Shown: positions 45,348 to 54,180, numbered from the stretch's first letter. The stretch is 64,000 nucleotides of DNA from Bradyrhizobium icense (GCF_001693385.1 NZ_CP016428.1:6820001-6884000), one strand, 5' to 3'. Notes: generated by a model from the letters alone, not told the origin. Translations and numbers: made by a program.

Positions 45348-45965
45348 TCACGCGTGCTTGACGTGCTTCTCCAGGCCCGGATCGATCAGTTCGCCCTTCA
45401 TGAGAGCCAGCGGCGCCTTGTAGTACAGCTTGAGGTCGCTGAAGGGGTCGGTGAGGATCTTGGTCATCCAGACCAAGCCGGTCTCGACGTCGCGGATGAA
45501 GAACAGGTGCACGGTGCGGAACAACAATCCGCCGATACCGACCGCCAGCCACACCTTGGCAACCTGCCGCATGAAGTCGGCGCTTGTGGTCCAGGGCTCG
45601 ACCAGTCCGAACAGCGTCGGGCTGAAATACAGCACCAGCGGCGACAGCGCCCAGATCGTCATCAGCACGACTTTGCGCTGCAGATTGTAGCCGACCTTGA
45701 TCTCTTCCTTGTGCTCGTGGGTCGCCTGGTTAACGTGGTCATAGCCCTTCGGCTCGAAGAAGAAGTGACCGGCCTGCCGCGTTGTCATCGAGACCAGCCA
45801 GCCGACCAGCGCCGACACCACGGGATCGAAGAACAGCATCACATAGGCGAACAGGAAGCTCGCCGCGCTGACGAAGTGCAGCGACTGGTTGATGCGGCTG
45901 TGGTGATAGTAGCGATGGTCGTCCCAGCGCTGGGTACGCAGTTCCTGCAGAAAGTTCTTGATCAT
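45348..45965 (-). CDS. Integral membrane protein of the lipid locus (possibly DUF962/Mpo1-like)
   Basis: From ATG 45965 (GGGGGAGA ribosome site) the 205-residue protein has four hydrophobic segments (SAASFLFAYVMLFFD, ALVGWLVSM, MTIWALSPLVLYFS, WLAVGIGGLLFRTVHLFF). It has histidine-rich sites DDHRYYHHSRINQSLHF and RQAGHFFFEPKGYDH. The QxGHxxFE-like pattern recalls Mpo1/DUF962 enzymes that oxidise lipid-derived chains with iron, but the match is partial and uncertain. The neighbouring methyltransferase reads in the same direction 120 bases upstream, which suggests co-expression. Confidence 0.6.
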   Translation of the reverse strand: MIKNFLQELRTQRWDDHRYYHHSRINQSLHFVSAASFLFAYVMLFFDPVVSALVGWLVSMTTRQAGHFFFEPKGYDHVNQATHEHKEEIKVGYNLQRKVVLMTIWALSPLVLYFSPTLFGLVEPWTTSADFMRQVAKVWLAVGIGGLLFRTVHLFFIRDVETGLVWMTKILTDPFSDLKLYYKAPLALMKGELIDPGLEKHVKHA

Positions 45966-46085
45966 GTTCTCCCCCAAATTCCGATGGGATCGGGTCTACT
46001 GAGATTCGATGTCCGGCATGTGACATCATGATAATGACATGTGACCGTTCGCAGTGACGCGATGACGCAACCGCAATCAGGCGCG

Positions 46086-46775
46086 TCAGGCAGCCGCGGC
46101 GACGTCGATTTTGCGAAAGCGCACCAGCGAGAAATGGCCGAGCGGCGGCACCAGGCGGCGCTCCGCCAGTTCCATGCCGCGCGCGCCGGCCAGCCATTGC
46201 GCATAGCGCGACCAGGCGAATTCGGCGGTGCGGAAGCCGAGCGGGCGCACCACCGGCTGCAGCCGCCGCTCGATGAAGCGGCGCATGCCGGCATCGGCGC
46301 TGACGCGGGTGAGGATGATGAGTTCGCCGCCCGGCCGCAGCACGCGGGCGAACTCGTCGAGCGCCTTTTCCGGGTTCGGCACCGCGGTGACGACATATTG
46401 CGCCATCACCACGTCGAAACAATCGTCGGGGAATTCGAGGTTTTCGGCGTCCATCACCGCGAGCCCCTCGACGTTCTTCAGGCCGAGTTCATCGACGCGC
46501 TTCTTCGCCTTCTCCAGCATCGCTTCCGAAATGTCGGTGCCGAAGATGCGCAGGTGCGGCGCGTATAGCGGCAGCGAAATGCCGGTGCCGACGCCGACCT
46601 CGAGCACGCGGCCGCCGATCTTGTTGGTGGCGGCAATCGCCGCCCTGCGGCCCTTGCTGAACACGCCGCCGAACACGAGGTCGTAGACCGGCGCCCAGCG
46701 ATCGTAGGCCTGCTCGACCATTTCGCGGTCGAAATCGAGTGGCCTCGTGCCGTCAAGCTTGATGATGTCTGCCAT
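46086..46775 (-). CDS. pmtA: Phospholipid N-methyltransferase, PmtA-like (Rhodobacter type)
   Basis: The 229-residue SAM-dependent methyltransferase has motif I RVLEVGVGTGISLPLY, IFGTDISEAMLEKAKKR and LRPGGELIILTRVSADAGMR. The N-terminal REMVEQAYDRWAPVYDLVFG is the part I associate with Rhodobacter-type PmtA, which methylates phosphatidylethanolamine stepwise to phosphatidylcholine. A ubiquinone/menaquinone-type methyltransferase of the UbiE fold is the alternative. Adjacent membrane protein, glycosyltransferase and nearby phosphatidylserine decarboxylase genes support a lipid role. ATG 46775 gives MADIIKLDGTRPLDFD. Confidence 0.75.
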   Translation of the reverse strand: MADIIKLDGTRPLDFDREMVEQAYDRWAPVYDLVFGGVFSKGRRAAIAATNKIGGRVLEVGVGTGISLPLYAPHLRIFGTDISEAMLEKAKKRVDELGLKNVEGLAVMDAENLEFPDDCFDVVMAQYVVTAVPNPEKALDEFARVLRPGGELIILTRVSADAGMRRFIERRLQPVVRPLGFRTAEFAWSRYAQWLAGARGMELAERRLVPPLGHFSLVRFRKIDVAAAA

Positions 46776-46834
46776 GGTTGGTTTGCCTTTTCGTCTCACG
46801 CATATGACTGGTGTTGATGGTCGAACTGCTCTGT

Positions 46835-47890
46835 TCAGCCCTGCACGGCGCTCGCAGCGGGCGCCCGGCGCGCCGGACGCAGCGCGCGGCTCGGCTGCAG
46901 CGCGGTCAGGTTGCCGATGAACTGCCGCGCGCTGTTTTCCCAGGAGCGCGCCAGCGCAAAATTCCGGCAGGCCTCGCGCGACATCGTCAGCGCGCGCAAG
47001 CACGCGCCGCGCAGATCGGTGTCGAGTGCGCCGATCGGATGGCCGGCAATGACGTCCTTCGGGCCGGTGACCGGGAATGCCGCGACCGGCGTGCCGCACG
47101 CCAATGCCTCGAGCTGCACGACGCCGAACGTATCGGTAAGGCTCGGAAACACGAAGACGTCGGCAGCGGCGAGATGCGCGGTCAACTCCCCGCCCTTCTT
47201 CTCGCCGAGAAAAATTGCATCAGGGTATTGTTTCGTAAGCTGCGCCTTCTGCGGTCCGTCGCCGACGACGACTTTCGATCCCGGCAGGTCGAGCGACAGA
47301 AACGCCTCGAGATTCTTTTCCACCGCGACGCGGCCCATCGTCATGAAGATCGGCCGCGGCAGATCGAGCGTCGCAGGCGTATGCGGGTTGAACAAGTCGG
47401 TGTCGACGCCGCGCGTCCAGAAGCCGAGCTTGCGAAAACCCCGCGCGGAAAGTTCCTGACGAAGGGAATCGGTTGCGACCATGACGGTGGAAGACGGGGC
47501 ATGAAAGTGCCGCAGCACCGCATAGCCGACGGCGGCCGGCAGCCCGGTGCGGACGGCGATATATTCGGGAAAGCGCGTCGTATAGGACGTGGTGAACGAA
47601 AGCTTGCGGCGGCGGCAATAGGCGCGAACCATCCAGCCGATCGGTCCCTCGGTTGCGATGTGGATGGCATCGGGCGCCGCCTCTTCGATCCGCCGCGCGA
47701 TCTCGCGCCGGTTCGGCAGCGCGACGCGCAAGCCGGGATAGGTCGGCACGCCGAGGGAAGGAAACCCGTCTGGAGTGAGGAAGCTGATTTCGGCGTCGAG
47801 CGCAGAGGCGCTGCGCGCCAGCGACGTCAGCGTGCGGACGACACCGTTCACCTGCGGATGCCACGCATCGGTCGCAATCAATATCTTCAT
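46835..47890 (-). CDS. GT4-family glycosyltransferase, probably lipid-directed
   Basis: The 351-residue protein starts MKILIATDAWHPQVNGVVRT, the usual N-terminus of GT4 enzymes close to SqdX/MgtA-type lipid glycosyltransferases. The donor site is FMTMGRVAVEKNLEAFLSLD ... VVVGDGPQKAQL, and the EX7E region is SLTDTFGVVQLEALACGTPV. Such enzymes transfer a sugar from a nucleotide donor to diacylglycerol or a phospholipid. The gene lies 59 bases upstream of the methyltransferase on the same strand and is likely the first gene of that transcript. Donor and acceptor are not known. Confidence 0.83.
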   Translation of the reverse strand: MKILIATDAWHPQVNGVVRTLTSLARSASALDAEISFLTPDGFPSLGVPTYPGLRVALPNRREIARRIEEAAPDAIHIATEGPIGWMVRAYCRRRKLSFTTSYTTRFPEYIAVRTGLPAAVGYAVLRHFHAPSSTVMVATDSLRQELSARGFRKLGFWTRGVDTDLFNPHTPATLDLPRPIFMTMGRVAVEKNLEAFLSLDLPGSKVVVGDGPQKAQLTKQYPDAIFLGEKKGGELTAHLAAADVFVFPSLTDTFGVVQLEALACGTPVAAFPVTGPKDVIAGHPIGALDTDLRGACLRALTMSREACRNFALARSWENSARQFIGNLTALQPSRALRPARRAPAASAVQG

Positions 47891-48020
47891 GTCCGGACCC
47901 GAGGTTAATGATTCTCAAATCCGACGTTCAGCCATGGATATTTCAAGCGTATGACGTCATCGATGTGTAAGGATGTTTTTAAAGTCCCCTCCACGCATTT
48001 TCGTGTAACGTGACAGCAAG

Positions 48021-49421
48021 ATGACAGGCCGTAACGACAATCCTGCGCGATCACGCCGGCGGCGAAAGCGGAAGAGCTATGCCCTTCTCATCCTTGCCGC
48101 CGGCCTGCTCGCGTTCGGCGTCGCGGCGGGCACGCTCTATTACGTGCTGCGGCCGACGACGCTGCGGATAGCGGTCGGCCCTGCCGGCAGTGACGACCAG
48201 AAACTGGTCCAGTTGATGGCGCAGACGTTTGCGCGCGAGGGCGGCTCGGTGCGGCTGGCGCCGATCACGACCGAGGGGACGGCGGAGAGCATCGCGTTGT
48301 TCGCGGCCGGCAAGGCCGATCTCGCCGTCGCGCGCGGCGACCTGAACCTGCCGACGAGTGCCGAGTCGGTTGCCATCCTGCGCAAGAACGTCGTCGTGTT
48401 GTGGGCGCCTTCCGGCCGTCCCGCCAGGGGCTCGAAGAAACAGCCAACGCCCAAGATCAAGAGTCTCGACGAACTGGCCGGCCACCGCGTCGGCGTGATC
48501 GGGCGGACGCAGGCCAATATCGCGCTGTTGCGTGGAATCCTGAAAGAGTCCGGCATCAATCCCGACAGGGTCGCGATCAGCCAGTTCGCCACCAATCAGC
48601 TCGGCGAAATGGCGCGCGATCAGTCGGTCGACGCCTTCATGGCGGTCGGCCCGCTCAAGAGCAAGATCACCGTCGACGCGATCGCTGCAACCGCGGCTGT
48701 CCGCGGCGAGCCGAAATTCCTGCCGATCGAGGTTTCCGAGGCGATCGCCAAGAAAAATCCGATCTACGAATCCGAGGAAATTCCTGCCAGCATCTTCGGC
48801 TCTTCGCCGCAGCGGCCGGAGGACAAGGTCGACACCGTTGCCGTCAGCCACCTGATCATCGCGCCGAAGTCATTGTCTGACACGGCGGTTGCCGCCTTCG
48901 CCCGCCAGCTATTCAGCAACCGCCAGCAGCTCGCGCGTGAATTGCCGACCGCCTCGCAGATCGAGAAGCCCGATACCGACAAGGACGCGGCGCTGCCGGC
49001 GCATGCGGGAGCAGCGGCCTATATCGACGGCAACGAGCGAACCTTCCTCGAAAAATACACCGACTACATCTGGTTCGCGATCCTGATACTGTCGGGCCTG
49101 GGCTCGGCCGGCGCGTGGTTCAAGCATTACTGGAATAAGGACGAGCGCGAACAGTACATCGCCCATCGCGATCATCTGCTTGAGTTGATTTCCAGGGCAA
49201 GGAAGGCCGAAACGCCGGAAGAGCTGGCCGAGATGCAAGCTGCAGCCGACGGCATGTTACGCGAGGCGTTCAATTGCTATGACGACGGCACCGTCGAGGA
49301 AGGCGACCTCTCGGTGATCGCCCTCGCGCTCGAACAATTCCATCACGCCGTCGCCGACCGCCGCGCGGTGCTCGGGACCGGCAGCGCCGAATCGCCGCGG
49401 ATGCGCGCGCTCCAGACCTGA
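48021..49421 (+). CDS. TAXI-family TRAP solute-binding protein with two membrane anchors
   Basis: The 466-residue protein has a basic N-terminus (RSRRRRKRKSYALL), a membrane helix at about residues 18-43, and a periplasmic TAXI domain (LRIAVGPAGSDDQKLVQLMA, GKADLAVARGDLN, ELAGHRVGVIGRTQANIALL). A second helix at about 350-372 (YIWFAILILSGLGSAGAWF) and a helical cytoplasmic tail follow. No TRAP permease (DctM/DctQ) is adjacent. Two anchors and a tail suggest a ligand sensor or scaffold rather than a free transport protein (inference). It diverges from the glycosyltransferase gene. Confidence 0.82.
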   Translation: MTGRNDNPARSRRRRKRKSYALLILAAGLLAFGVAAGTLYYVLRPTTLRIAVGPAGSDDQKLVQLMAQTFAREGGSVRLAPITTEGTAESIALFAAGKADLAVARGDLNLPTSAESVAILRKNVVVLWAPSGRPARGSKKQPTPKIKSLDELAGHRVGVIGRTQANIALLRGILKESGINPDRVAISQFATNQLGEMARDQSVDAFMAVGPLKSKITVDAIAATAAVRGEPKFLPIEVSEAIAKKNPIYESEEIPASIFGSSPQRPEDKVDTVAVSHLIIAPKSLSDTAVAAFARQLFSNRQQLARELPTASQIEKPDTDKDAALPAHAGAAAYIDGNERTFLEKYTDYIWFAILILSGLGSAGAWFKHYWNKDEREQYIAHRDHLLELISRARKAETPEELAEMQAAADGMLREAFNCYDDGTVEEGDLSVIALALEQFHHAVADRRAVLGTGSAESPRMRALQT

Positions 49422-49622
49422 TCTGGTCGGCGGGCTTTTCCGTCGCTCAAGTAGACTTTCCGGCGCAGCGGCCGGACTGGACCCGCCGTCCACGTGGTGG
49501 CCGGGTGAGCGATAACGGGCCGCGCCTATGGCGGTAAACGGTTGTAGGAAGAACTCGAAGACGTGCTCACCAAACGCCTCAAGAATGCGTTGGCGTAACA
49601 GCGTTTTTTGGCTCAACGCGAG

Positions 49623-50327
49623 CTATTGTTCTGCTGCCAACTGGACCATCTGGCGCCCGCCATTCATCTCCTTGAGGCTGTTGACGTAATCCTCAGGACG
49701 CTTCCAGCGGACAGGAGTTTTCAATCCCAGGAAACTTGCGATGCTGCCGATAAACGCGTTGCAATTGGTTGTTTCGGCGTTCCAGACCGGTGAACTCGCC
49801 TGCAATTTCTTGATGTATGCGAAAGCCTTTTTGGCGTCCGGCTCATTCAAGTAGACCCGGTAACTAGCGGTCAGGTACTGCGGATCAAGATCACCGTAGC
49901 TTGCCCCGGTCTCGGACGGCACCCACGTCAAATGACCAATTATATAAGGCAGGGTGTCACCTGCGGGGGTAAGCCCCGCGACCTCAACTGCTCGCTCGCT
50001 TGTCTTCCCATACCAGACAAAAGCATGTCCCCAGCTCGCCGCCGTTCTGGCTCTGAAATCAACATAGTACGGCCCCTTCGCTGATCCCGACCCCGGCTTT
50101 CGAGTCGACTGTCGGGCCGGTTTCGACTCGATGGGCGCTTCACCGGAAGCAAGCGCATTCGCGTCAGCGGTGCGCTTGTGGATCTCCCGCTTGTGGGGAA
50201 TGGAGCGTTCCGAACCGGTGCGAGTTTCAATCTCGCGTGCGGAAGCTGATTGAATTTCGAGCGTAACAGCGGATGTGCAGAACCCCGCAAGGAGGCATAG
50301 CGCCAATCTGTTCAGTCCATTCGCCAT
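49623..50327 (-). CDS. Secreted protein of unknown function (possible papain-like/LRAT-like fold)
   Basis: From ATG 50327 (GGGAGAAGG ribosome site) the 234-residue protein has a signal peptide (NRLALCLLAGFCTSAVTLE), a basic low-complexity linker to about residue 85, and a conserved-looking domain. In that domain YYVDFRARTAASWGHAFVWY carries a histidine and NAETTNCNAFIGSIASFLGL a cysteine. A histidine early and NC late in a small secreted domain is reminiscent of permuted papain-fold hydrolases, but this is only a guess. No known family was recognised. It lies 73 bases downstream of a small repeat-containing gene on the same strand. Confidence 0.65.
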   Translation of the reverse strand: MANGLNRLALCLLAGFCTSAVTLEIQSASAREIETRTGSERSIPHKREIHKRTADANALASGEAPIESKPARQSTRKPGSGSAKGPYYVDFRARTAASWGHAFVWYGKTSERAVEVAGLTPAGDTLPYIIGHLTWVPSETGASYGDLDPQYLTASYRVYLNEPDAKKAFAYIKKLQASSPVWNAETTNCNAFIGSIASFLGLKTPVRWKRPEDYVNSLKEMNGGRQMVQLAAEQ

Positions 50328-50400
50328 GCCTTCTCCCAATTGCCGTCCGAAAGGTGGGCGATGAAGGTCAGATGTACGAGACTTGCGCCAACAGCTCGTA

Positions 50401-50589
50401 TTAGTAGCGCCGCACCGCCGGACCAACTGGGGTCTTACCGATTGGGGTCTTACCGATTGGTGTCTTGCCAATCGGCATCTTGCCGACTTGAGCCGTTTGA
50501 TAGACGGGCTGGCGACGCGGTATGTCGGCAGCGGCAGCAGCAGTCACCAGAGCAAGCGTTGCACCTGTCACGATCAGAAATTTCACCAC
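50401..50589 (-). CDS. Small exported protein with GKTPIG repeats
   Basis: A 62-residue product from GTG 50589, with AAGGAGAGG seven bases upstream. The N-terminus VKFLIVTGATLALVTAAAAA is a signal peptide. The mature part is PRRQPVYQTAQVGKMPIGKT followed by PIGKTPIGKTPVGPAVRRY, three to four copies of a GKTPIG-like five-residue unit (15-base DNA repeats at 50431-50485). No family was recognised. Repeat number could vary between strains. Confidence 0.6.
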   Translation of the reverse strand: MVKFLIVTGATLALVTAAAAADIPRRQPVYQTAQVGKMPIGKTPIGKTPIGKTPVGPAVRRY

Positions 50590-50907
50590 GGTGCCTCTCC
50601 TTGGGTTGGAACAAAGCAGTAAGCTACCGAGCTTTCCCTTTGAAATAGGGCATAAGAATGAACCTCCGAAAATACGTTTACAGTGCAGCAGATATGACAC
50701 GCTCGGGAACCCGTGCTTGATGAATAGAGCGACCGCGCTGAACGCGGTGGTCGAGCCGATTCATCCCAAGGCGATGCCGGTGATCCTGACAACCTCATCT
50801 GGATTTCTTTTTTCTTCATGCCCGCCAATCATCCCTATTCGCAACGATCAGTGTTTCACTTGAAAATGCCGCAAGGCATTTCGTGTATTCTCAGTTTGGA
50901 GATTTCA

Positions 50908-51048
50908 ATGAAGGACATCTCACATTGGAGAATACCGCCAAGCTCGATAAATGTGATGGAGGTTACCGTCACACCTTGTGTTGACGATGCGGAGGCAGGG
51001 CCCAACGCTAAGCTAGAGAGCCAAAAATCTCCCATGGCCGTCTCATAA
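50908..51048 (+). CDS. Possible small protein, 46 residues, unknown
   Basis: The frame starts at ATG 50908 with TTTGGAG six bases upstream and ends at TAA 51048, ten bases before a perfect hairpin. The product starts MKDISHWRIPPSSINVMEVT. It has no membrane segment or recognised family, and a frame on the opposite strand also spans the region, so the assignment is tentative. Between 50590 and 50907 no gene was recognised. Confidence 0.3.
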   Translation: MKDISHWRIPPSSINVMEVTVTPCVDDAEAGPNAKLESQKSPMAVS

Positions 51049-51057
51049 CGCAAGAAG

Positions 51058-51084
51058 GCCCCCGGAGCGGTAATCTCCGGGGGC
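51058..51084 (+). terminator. Perfect hairpin, probable terminator
   Basis: GCCCCCGGA and TCCGGGGGC (9 bp) enclose GCGGTAATC and are followed by TCTTAG. The stem is strong and the T-run is weak. Confidence 0.6.
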
Positions 51085-51658
51085 TCTTAGGTCATCGGGA
51101 TCGGGTACGTCCGCCGATCCAAATGACCGTAGACCAGACAATCACGTCACCAGATCATGTGCGGAATGTGACCGCCGAAAGTCGTGGCTGTGATGATATT
51201 CCGTCTGAAAGCTGTTGGCAGACAGTTCGCGCTTGCGCCAATCGGCGCGACGCCGATGCTCGACCGCCAATGCCTTGCGCGCCTGCGCGCGCGCCCGTGT
51301 TTCGAGATCGGCTTCATAAGCGTCCACGGCTTCGGCAGCACTGATAGGCTGCTCGGTATTGGTCTTGCAGGGACGCGCCAGTGGGCTGCTGTGGGGCGCG
51401 GTTAGGTGGCGCGGACGCAGTCCACGGCGGATGAGGCATCTGTCTCCGCGGAGAGAACCCTCACCCGTCTCCCGCAAGGGGAGAGGGAAGTAAGTGCTCC
51501 GGTCGTCCCCGGCGGCCCCGCAACGAAACCTTAACGAAACAATTCCCTAACGCGACGAAACCATTTTGGCGATTTCGTGCAAATGTCCTGAAACGGTTCA
51601 TCGGTAGAGGTTTCCCCAACGACGCGCCGAAACTGGTGCGACAACCAGGGGGACGATC
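51085..51658. other. Intergenic region; no confident gene
   Basis: About 570 bases upstream of the L,D-transpeptidase gene. A minus-strand frame with a charged helix-like product (VDAYEADLETRARAQARKAL) lacks a ribosome site and was not called. A type E repeat arm (CCTCACCCGTCTCCCGCAAG) lies near 51459-51486. The A/C-rich stretch CCTTAACGAAACAATTCCCT near 51530 may hold the transpeptidase promoter. Confidence 0.4.
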
Positions 51659-52333
51659 ATGTCCAATTCATCGACACGGAGCCGCTTCGCGGCTGCAGCC
51701 TTCGCTACGCTCGCGATTGGCGCGACCGCATTTTCCGCGCCCGCCACTGCGGCTCCACTGCCGCTGTTTCCGTTTTTCCTGCCGCAGATCGAAGCGGCCC
51801 CGCCGCCGGTTGCGGCTGCGCCCCAGGAAGAAGAGCGCTTCGAGCTGCCGGCCCGCCTGCGCCGCCAGGTCGTGAACTACTATACGCGCGAGGCGCCGGG
51901 CACGATCATCATCGACACCCCGAACACCTATCTCTACCTCGTGCTCGGCAACGGCCAGGCGATGCGCTACGGCATCGGCATCGGCCGCGACGGCTTCACC
52001 TGGTCAGGCACCCAGACCATCACCCGCAAGGCCGAATGGCCGGCCTGGACCCCGCCTCCGCAAATGATCGCCCGCCAACCTTATTTGCCGCGCCACATGA
52101 CCGGCGGCCCGGGCAACCCGCTCGGCGCCCGCGCGATGTATCTCGGCGGCACCATCTATCGCATTCACGGAACCAACGCGCCGGAGACGATCGGCACCCG
52201 CGTTTCCTCGGGCTGCCTGCGCCTCACCAACGAGGACGTCATTGACCTCTACTCGCGGGTCAGCGTCGGAACCAAGGTGATCGTGCTGCCGATGACGGAT
52301 CGCCGCGCCGATCTCGGCCGGACCATCCGCTGA
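51659..52333 (+). CDS. L,D-transpeptidase (YkuD/ErfK family), exported
   Basis: The enzyme forms 3-3 cross-links in peptidoglycan or attaches proteins to it. The 224-residue protein has a signal peptide (AAAFATLAIGATAFSAPATA), a proline-rich spacer (residues 33-58) and the YkuD domain with catalytic His170 in IYRIHGTN and Cys186 in SSGCLRLTNEDV. The GGGGG stretch before ATG 51659 is the ribosome site. It stands alone, well separated from the dcw cluster. Confidence 0.93.
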   Translation: MSNSSTRSRFAAAAFATLAIGATAFSAPATAAPLPLFPFFLPQIEAAPPPVAAAPQEEERFELPARLRRQVVNYYTREAPGTIIIDTPNTYLYLVLGNGQAMRYGIGIGRDGFTWSGTQTITRKAEWPAWTPPPQMIARQPYLPRHMTGGPGNPLGARAMYLGGTIYRIHGTNAPETIGTRVSSGCLRLTNEDVIDLYSRVSVGTKVIVLPMTDRRADLGRTIR

Positions 52334-52483
52334 GAGATTAGCGTTATTAATGCGAGAAACGGCCATGGCGCTCGCCGGGGCCGTTTGCGTTGACCTAAGG
52401 TCGCGGCAATGTGCAGTGGCGTCCCCCTCCCCACCCCTGTAAAACGTTGTGGGGCAATTCATTGGGGTCCGGGGGGGGGGACA

Positions 52484-54052
52484 ATGCGTCTGCCGGTGCG
52501 GGTCAGGACCATTGCGATCGCGCTTGCGGTCCTCGTCATCTCGTTTGTGGTCAGCCTGAAGGTGATGGACTTCGTCGCGCCGCGCGCCACGAACAGTGTG
52601 CCCGCGCTTGCCGAATTGCCGCCGCTGCCGCCGGCGGCGCGCGCATCCACGGTGATGGCGCCGATTGCGGTTGCGCTGTCGGCGATCCGCGATGCCGCCG
52701 ATCGTGGCGCGCCGCGCAATTTCGCCGGCAAGGCCGACAATCCGATTTCGCAGATCCTGCAGAACGCCGACATCGGCTGGACCGCTTCGCGCGGGCCGAT
52801 CGTAGCTACCGGCGCGCAGGACGTGCTGTCGCTGGCGACGCCGCTGACGGGCACGCTGAACGTCACCGGCTCGCTGTCGGCCAAGGCGACCGGTGCAGTC
52901 GGCGAAGCGCTGGGAGGCCTGCTCGGCGGCAACGTCGCCAAGCAGATCGGCAGCGTGAACATCAAGAACCTCAACGCCAGCGCCGAGATCAAGGGCAACG
53001 TCGTCATAACAGCGCGACCACAGATCGCCGCGAACTGGCGCATCGAGCCGAACCTCGCAGGCCAGGTCAATCTCGGCGACAGCAGCCTCAGCGTGGCGGG
53101 CGCGCGCGTCAACGTGCCGGCGCAGGTGAAACCGTTGATCGATCAGAACGTCGCCGAGCAGATCGCGCTGGTGCAGGCGCGCATGCGCAACGATCCGACC
53201 TTCGAGCGGAACGCACGGGTGCAATGGGCCAGGGCCTGCCGTTCGATTCCGCTGCAGGGCACGACAGCCGGTTCAACGATGCCGGCGCTGTGGCTGGAAT
53301 TGCGCCCGACGCGCGCGATTGCCGCGCAGCCGCGCGTCGATGCCTCGAACCTCATACTGACGCTCGGGATCGAGGCGGAGACCCGGATCACTCCGAGCGA
53401 AACCAAGCCGTCCTGCCCGTTCCCCGCCACGATCGCCATGGTGCCGCCGACGCCGGGACGGGCAGCGATCGGCGTGCCCATCGATATGCCGTTTACCGAG
53501 ATCAACAGGATCGTGGAGGCGCAGTTCGCCGGGAAGGCTTTTCCTGAAGACGGCTCCGGCGCGGTCGACGTCACCGTCAAGCGCGCCAGCGTGGCTGCGT
53601 CCGGCAACCGGTTGCTGATTTCGCTGCTGGTGACCGCCAGGGAGAAGAAGAGTTTTCTCGGCCTCGGCGGCGAGGCCAATGTGCATATCTGGGGCAAGCC
53701 TGTGCTCGATCAGGCCGAGCAGACGCTGCGGCTGACAGATACCGAGCTTGCCGTCGAATCGGAGGCTGCTTTCGGCCTGTTGGGCGCCGCGGCGCGCGCG
53801 GCCGTCCCGCATTTGCAGAAGACGCTGGCAGAGAAAGCTGTCGTCGACCTCAAGCCGTTCGCAAGCAACGCGCAGAAGAAGATTGCCGCCGCGATCGCCG
53901 ATCTGCAGAAGAACGAGGACGGCCTGCGAGTCTCGGCCGAGATCCGCAAGCTGCGGCTCGCCGGCATCGCCTTCGATTCCAAAACGCTGCGCGTGATCGC
54001 GGAAGCCGAAGGCGCGATCAACGTCCATGTGACCGCGCTGCCGGCGCTGTGA
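52484..54052 (+). CDS. DUF4403-family membrane-anchored protein
   Basis: From ATG 52484 the 522-residue protein has one N-terminal membrane helix (TIAIALAVLVISFVVSLKVM), then a large periplasmic domain. Landmarks I associate with DUF4403 are ASRGPIVATGAQDVLSLATP, TGTLNVTGSLSAKA, WRIEPNLAGQVNLGDSSLSV and a C-terminal helical part (LQKTLAEKAVVDLKPFASNA). Such domains recall TULIP-like lipid-binding or barrel folds; the function is unknown. A run of ten G residues at 52471-52480 takes the place of the ribosome site. Confidence 0.78.
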   Translation: MRLPVRVRTIAIALAVLVISFVVSLKVMDFVAPRATNSVPALAELPPLPPAARASTVMAPIAVALSAIRDAADRGAPRNFAGKADNPISQILQNADIGWTASRGPIVATGAQDVLSLATPLTGTLNVTGSLSAKATGAVGEALGGLLGGNVAKQIGSVNIKNLNASAEIKGNVVITARPQIAANWRIEPNLAGQVNLGDSSLSVAGARVNVPAQVKPLIDQNVAEQIALVQARMRNDPTFERNARVQWARACRSIPLQGTTAGSTMPALWLELRPTRAIAAQPRVDASNLILTLGIEAETRITPSETKPSCPFPATIAMVPPTPGRAAIGVPIDMPFTEINRIVEAQFAGKAFPEDGSGAVDVTVKRASVAASGNRLLISLLVTAREKKSFLGLGGEANVHIWGKPVLDQAEQTLRLTDTELAVESEAAFGLLGAAARAAVPHLQKTLAEKAVVDLKPFASNAQKKIAAAIADLQKNEDGLRVSAEIRKLRLAGIAFDSKTLRVIAEAEGAINVHVTALPAL

Positions 54053-54079
54053 TGGCTGCACCCATTTCGATGCCGCAAG

Positions 54080-54168
54080 GGTAGGCAAAGCGAAAGCGTG
54101 CCCACCGTCGAGAGGCGAGCGCGGTGATAGATGGTGGGCACGGCGCAAGCGCCTTTGCCCACCCTACG
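54080..54168. repeat. Type F intergenic repeat (GGGTAGGCAAAGCGAAAGCG...)
   Basis: GGGTAGGCAAAGCG ... GCGTGCCCACC faces GGTGGGCACGGCGCAAGCGC ... TTTGCCCACCCTAC, forming a long imperfect hairpin. A second copy is at 63030-63181. Confidence 0.75.
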
Positions 54169-54180
54169 CTATGCCGCCGG

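Noticed and set aside
47951..47960. Palindrome ATGACGTCAT between the glycosyltransferase and TAXI genes
   Set aside because: Ten bases only, so chance occurrence is likely; no matching partner site or regulator.
50856..51053. A 65-codon minus-strand frame opposite the 46-residue plus-strand frame
   Set aside because: No ribosome site and composition not clearly coding; the plus-strand frame has slightly better support but is itself tentative.
51142..51477. A 111-codon minus-strand frame with a charged helix
   Set aside because: No ribosome site, overlaps a repeat, and an overlapping frame is equally open; too weak to call.
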